From the NCBI GenBank assembly GCA_036227345.1, contig CP109468.1, positions 5,332,001-5,396,000 on the forward strand: a stretch of 64,000 bases of DNA, written 5' to 3'. Below the pieces are notes generated by a model that was not told the DNA's origin, did not search any database, and was given only the letters and a program-made list of their open reading frames with translations. The DNA is from Streptomyces sp. NBC_01463. GTDB taxonomy: Bacteria; Actinomycetota; Actinomycetes; Streptomycetales; Streptomycetaceae. A program made the position numbers and the translations under genes. Of this stretch, positions 62,334 through 64,000 are shown piece by piece; position 1 is the stretch's first letter, and every line of letters begins with the position of its first letter.

Positions 62334-62747
62334 ATGGACACGTCGCTCGTCATCACCGGTGTGGTCGGGCTGGTGGCGCTCAGATCCCTGGGCCGGACCG
62401 CCCAGCAGCTGCGCGGCACACGCTCCGGCGTCTCCGCTCCGGCGCGCTGCGTCCGGGTGCACGAGCGCGACACGGCCACGGGCTCCTCGGGCGACCGGCG
62501 GTCCTGGTACGTCTTCGCGTTCACCGCGCAGAGCGGGGAATGGGTCGAGTTCCGCAACGGCGGCAACAAGCGCTTCGTCGAGGGCGCGCGGGTCACGGTG
62601 CGCTACGACCCCGCGGACCCGCACCGGACGGCCACCCTGGCGGGCAGCCCGCGGGCCGCCCTGACCGAGGGGGCGGTCTCCCTGCTGCTGATGGGACTGG
62701 TGCTGCTGATGTTCCTCACGGACTTCCCGGAGAACCTGTTCCGCTGA
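62334..62747 (+). CDS. DUF3592-type membrane protein
   Basis: This 137-aa protein has an N-terminal helix (about 3-18), a beta-rich middle (SAPARCVRVHERDTATGSSGDRRSWYVFAFTAQSGEWVEFRNGGNKRFVEGARVTVRYDPADPHRTATL) and a C-terminal helix (about 113-130). YxxxFxFxxxxG...GxxVxVxYDPxDP is the DUF3592 pattern. Function is unknown. It starts 11 bp after the preceding stop and closes the four-gene group. Confidence 0.8.
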   Translation: MDTSLVITGVVGLVALRSLGRTAQQLRGTRSGVSAPARCVRVHERDTATGSSGDRRSWYVFAFTAQSGEWVEFRNGGNKRFVEGARVTVRYDPADPHRTATLAGSPRAALTEGAVSLLLMGLVLLMFLTDFPENLFR

Positions 62748-62842
62748 CGCCCGGATTCCCGGGCGGACCGGCCCGGTTGTCAGTGCCTCCTGCTGTGATG
62801 ACGCGGAGAAGCGACGACGACGCACAGCGCGGAGGCGGAACA

Positions 62843-63229
62843 GTGGGCACGTGGGGCGCGGGCAACTTCGACAGCGACACGGCGGCGGACCACCTCGGGG
62901 ACCTGGCCGCCCGGCTGGTCGCCGAGGTGACGGAGGCGATGGCCGGGGACCCGGTCGAGCTGGAACCGGACGAGTACTGGGGCGTGACCGTCCCCTGCAA
63001 CCTGGAACTGCTGCTCCTCCTGGACCGGCAGGGCTGGGTGGGCGTCACCCTCCCGCCGGCCGGGGTGATCCGGTCCTGGCAGGAGACGTTCCTGGCGGTG
63101 TGGGAGCGGACGATCGACGGCCTGGAGCCGGACGAGGCATACAAGGATGAGCGCCGGAAGGTGCTGAACGCGACGTTCGAGCGCCTGGCCGAGGCTTCGG
63201 AGACGGCGGCGTCGGCGGTGGTGGAGTAG
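62843..63229 (+). CDS. DUF4259 family protein
   Basis: This 128-aa protein opens with GTWGAGNFDSDTAADHLGDLA, the defining DUF4259 motif, and is mostly helical afterwards. GTG 62843 follows GGAGGCGGAA at good spacing; an upstream in-frame ATG at 62798 lacks conserved sequence. Function is unknown. These proteins are frequent near other small hypothetical genes in actinobacteria. Confidence 0.85.
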   Translation: MGTWGAGNFDSDTAADHLGDLAARLVAEVTEAMAGDPVELEPDEYWGVTVPCNLELLLLLDRQGWVGVTLPPAGVIRSWQETFLAVWERTIDGLEPDEAYKDERRKVLNATFERLAEASETAASAVVE

Positions 63230-63233
63230 CGCC

Positions 63234-64000
63234 TCACGGCTGCCGGAACACGACCTCTGGATACGCGGCCGCCGGCCCGTCGAGTACCGGCTGAGGCAGG
63301 CCCCGCAGGTGGAGGTCGAAGAAGGCGGCCACGTAGTCGCGGGTGAGGAACCAGCTGCGCTCCCCGGAGAGCGGTGCGGCGGGATCCTCCAGGCCCAGCC
63401 GGGCGGCGAGCCACGGCAGATCGGTGAACGAGAAGTGCTCGGCGCCGGTCACCGTCAGCCAGCGCTTCCAGCCGTCCAGATGCCGCCATGCCGCGGGCCA
63501 GTCGCTGTCCGCGCTGCCGGGGCCGTGCGTCGACTCGGCGCCGAGCATCATGAACGGGCGCCGGCCGAGCCCCGTGGCGGCGGGGTCCACGAAGAAGTCA
63601 CCGTCCAGGTCGGCCCCGGCCCGTACCCGGCGATCGGCGGCCATGGTCGCCGCGGCGCTCGCGCCCCCGATCGAATGCCCGGCGATTCCGATCCGGCCCG
63701 GGTCGATCGCGCGCGACAGCGCCCCCGCCCGCCGGCCCTTCGTCAGCTCGTCGATCACGAAGGACAGGTCCTTCGCCCGGCCGCGTACGACACCTGCCAG
63801 CTCCTCTTTCGTGCCGGCCTGCTCGCAGGCCACGCAGGGCAGCATGCGCCCTCCGGGGAACACCGTCCCGACGGACTCGTACGCGTGGTCCACGGCGGCG
63901 ACGACATAGCCGCGACCGGCGAGTTCGACGGCCAGCGACGTGAGGGTGGAGCGCGGCATCGAGAACCCCGGCGAGAGCAGCACCAGGGGGAACCGCCCCG
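63234..64000 (-). CDS. Alpha/beta hydrolase, PAF-acetylhydrolase/lipase-like (5' end outside window)
   Basis: About 255 residues of the C-terminal part are visible; the frame continues past the window edge. The nucleophile elbow is GIAGHSIGGASA, preceded by the oxyanion strand LLSPGFSMPRS. The acid is probably Asp in GADLDGDFFVDP and the base His in TVTGAEHFSFTDLP. This arrangement fits the PAF-acetylhydrolase/dienelactone-hydrolase-like esterases of Streptomyces. A CVACEQAG pair of cysteines is present in the cap region. The substrate is unknown. Confidence 0.85.
   Translation of the reverse strand, partial: GRFPLVLLSPGFSMPRSTLTSLAVELAGRGYVVAAVDHAYESVGTVFPGGRMLPCVACEQAGTKEELAGVVRGRAKDLSFVIDELTKGRRAGALSRAIDPGRIGIAGHSIGGASAAATMAADRRVRAGADLDGDFFVDPAATGLGRRPFMMLGAESTHGPGSADSDWPAAWRHLDGWKRWLTVTGAEHFSFTDLPWLAARLGLEDPAAPLSGERSWFLTRDYVAAFFDLHLRGLPQPVLDGPAAAYPEVVFRQP

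Overview
The window is high-GC DNA from a Streptomyces chromosome (or a very close relative). Support: strong codon bias, many GTG starts and 4-bp ATGA/GTGA overlaps, Streptomyces-type families (SCO6745-like, DUF4190/DUF4352, tandem Rpf-LysM proteins), and a tRNA-Leu(UAA) that matches bldA. The order mfd ... mazG, P450, rpf-rpf, eno, divIC-like, DUF501, ppx, ndh, cfa agrees with what I remember of the S. coelicolor SCO3090-SCO3111 neighbourhood, so most of the window is conserved core chromosome with small insertions.

Layout. 1-4.8 kb: an MFS exporter cut by the window edge, a sodium:solute symporter coupled to a DUF485 partner, and a second DHA2-type MFS exporter. 5.2-8.5 kb: a MacB/FtsX-type ABC exporter. 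8.8-12.3 kb: mfd. 12.3-14.4 kb: an ArsR-like repressor with an MFS gene. 14.4-19.2 kb: a secreted SGNH hydrolase, a TetR regulator divergent from an SCO6745-family protein, an exported HNH nuclease and a DUF4352 protein. 19.5-23.9 kb: an HTH plus N6-methylase-like protein, a membrane protein and a Ser/Thr kinase. 23.9-27.6 kb: a Tat-exported protein, a GtrB/GtrA-type pair and a SurA-like lipoprotein behind a perfect 27-bp inverted repeat. 27.6-29.4 kb: a TnpB (IS200/IS605-type) insertion upstream of mazG. 30.5-34.3 kb: an intact P450, a large serine recombinase with an unusual C-terminal domain, and the C-terminal remnant of a second P450. 34.4-43.9 kb: two Rpf muralytic enzymes (the second behind a c-di-AMP riboswitch), eno, an FtsB/DivIC-like gene, DUF501, ppx, ndh and cfa. 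44-47.3 kb: a second FtsX-type ABC exporter paralogous to the first. 47.5-56.8 kb: a LacI-controlled operon with a family-5 binding protein, two permeases, two ATPases and a GH2 beta-mannosidase, read as mannoside uptake and hydrolysis. 57.1 kb: bldA, followed by a tiny membrane gene carrying a TTA codon. 58-64 kb: a PP2C phosphatase, a Zn-ribbon protein, a gene group headed by a 527-aa protein with a Flp-pilin-like N terminus, a DUF4259 protein and a partial serine hydrolase.

Most promising for new biology: the serine recombinase fused to an IS5-transposase-like domain; the pilin-like/lipoprotein/membrane gene group at 59.6-62.7 kb; the methylase-like protein whose catalytic Asn appears replaced by His, next to a cluster of GTGAAC boxes; the TTA-containing gene beside bldA; and the zinc-finger-less TnpB. 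Family assignments are from reading motifs, not from database searches.
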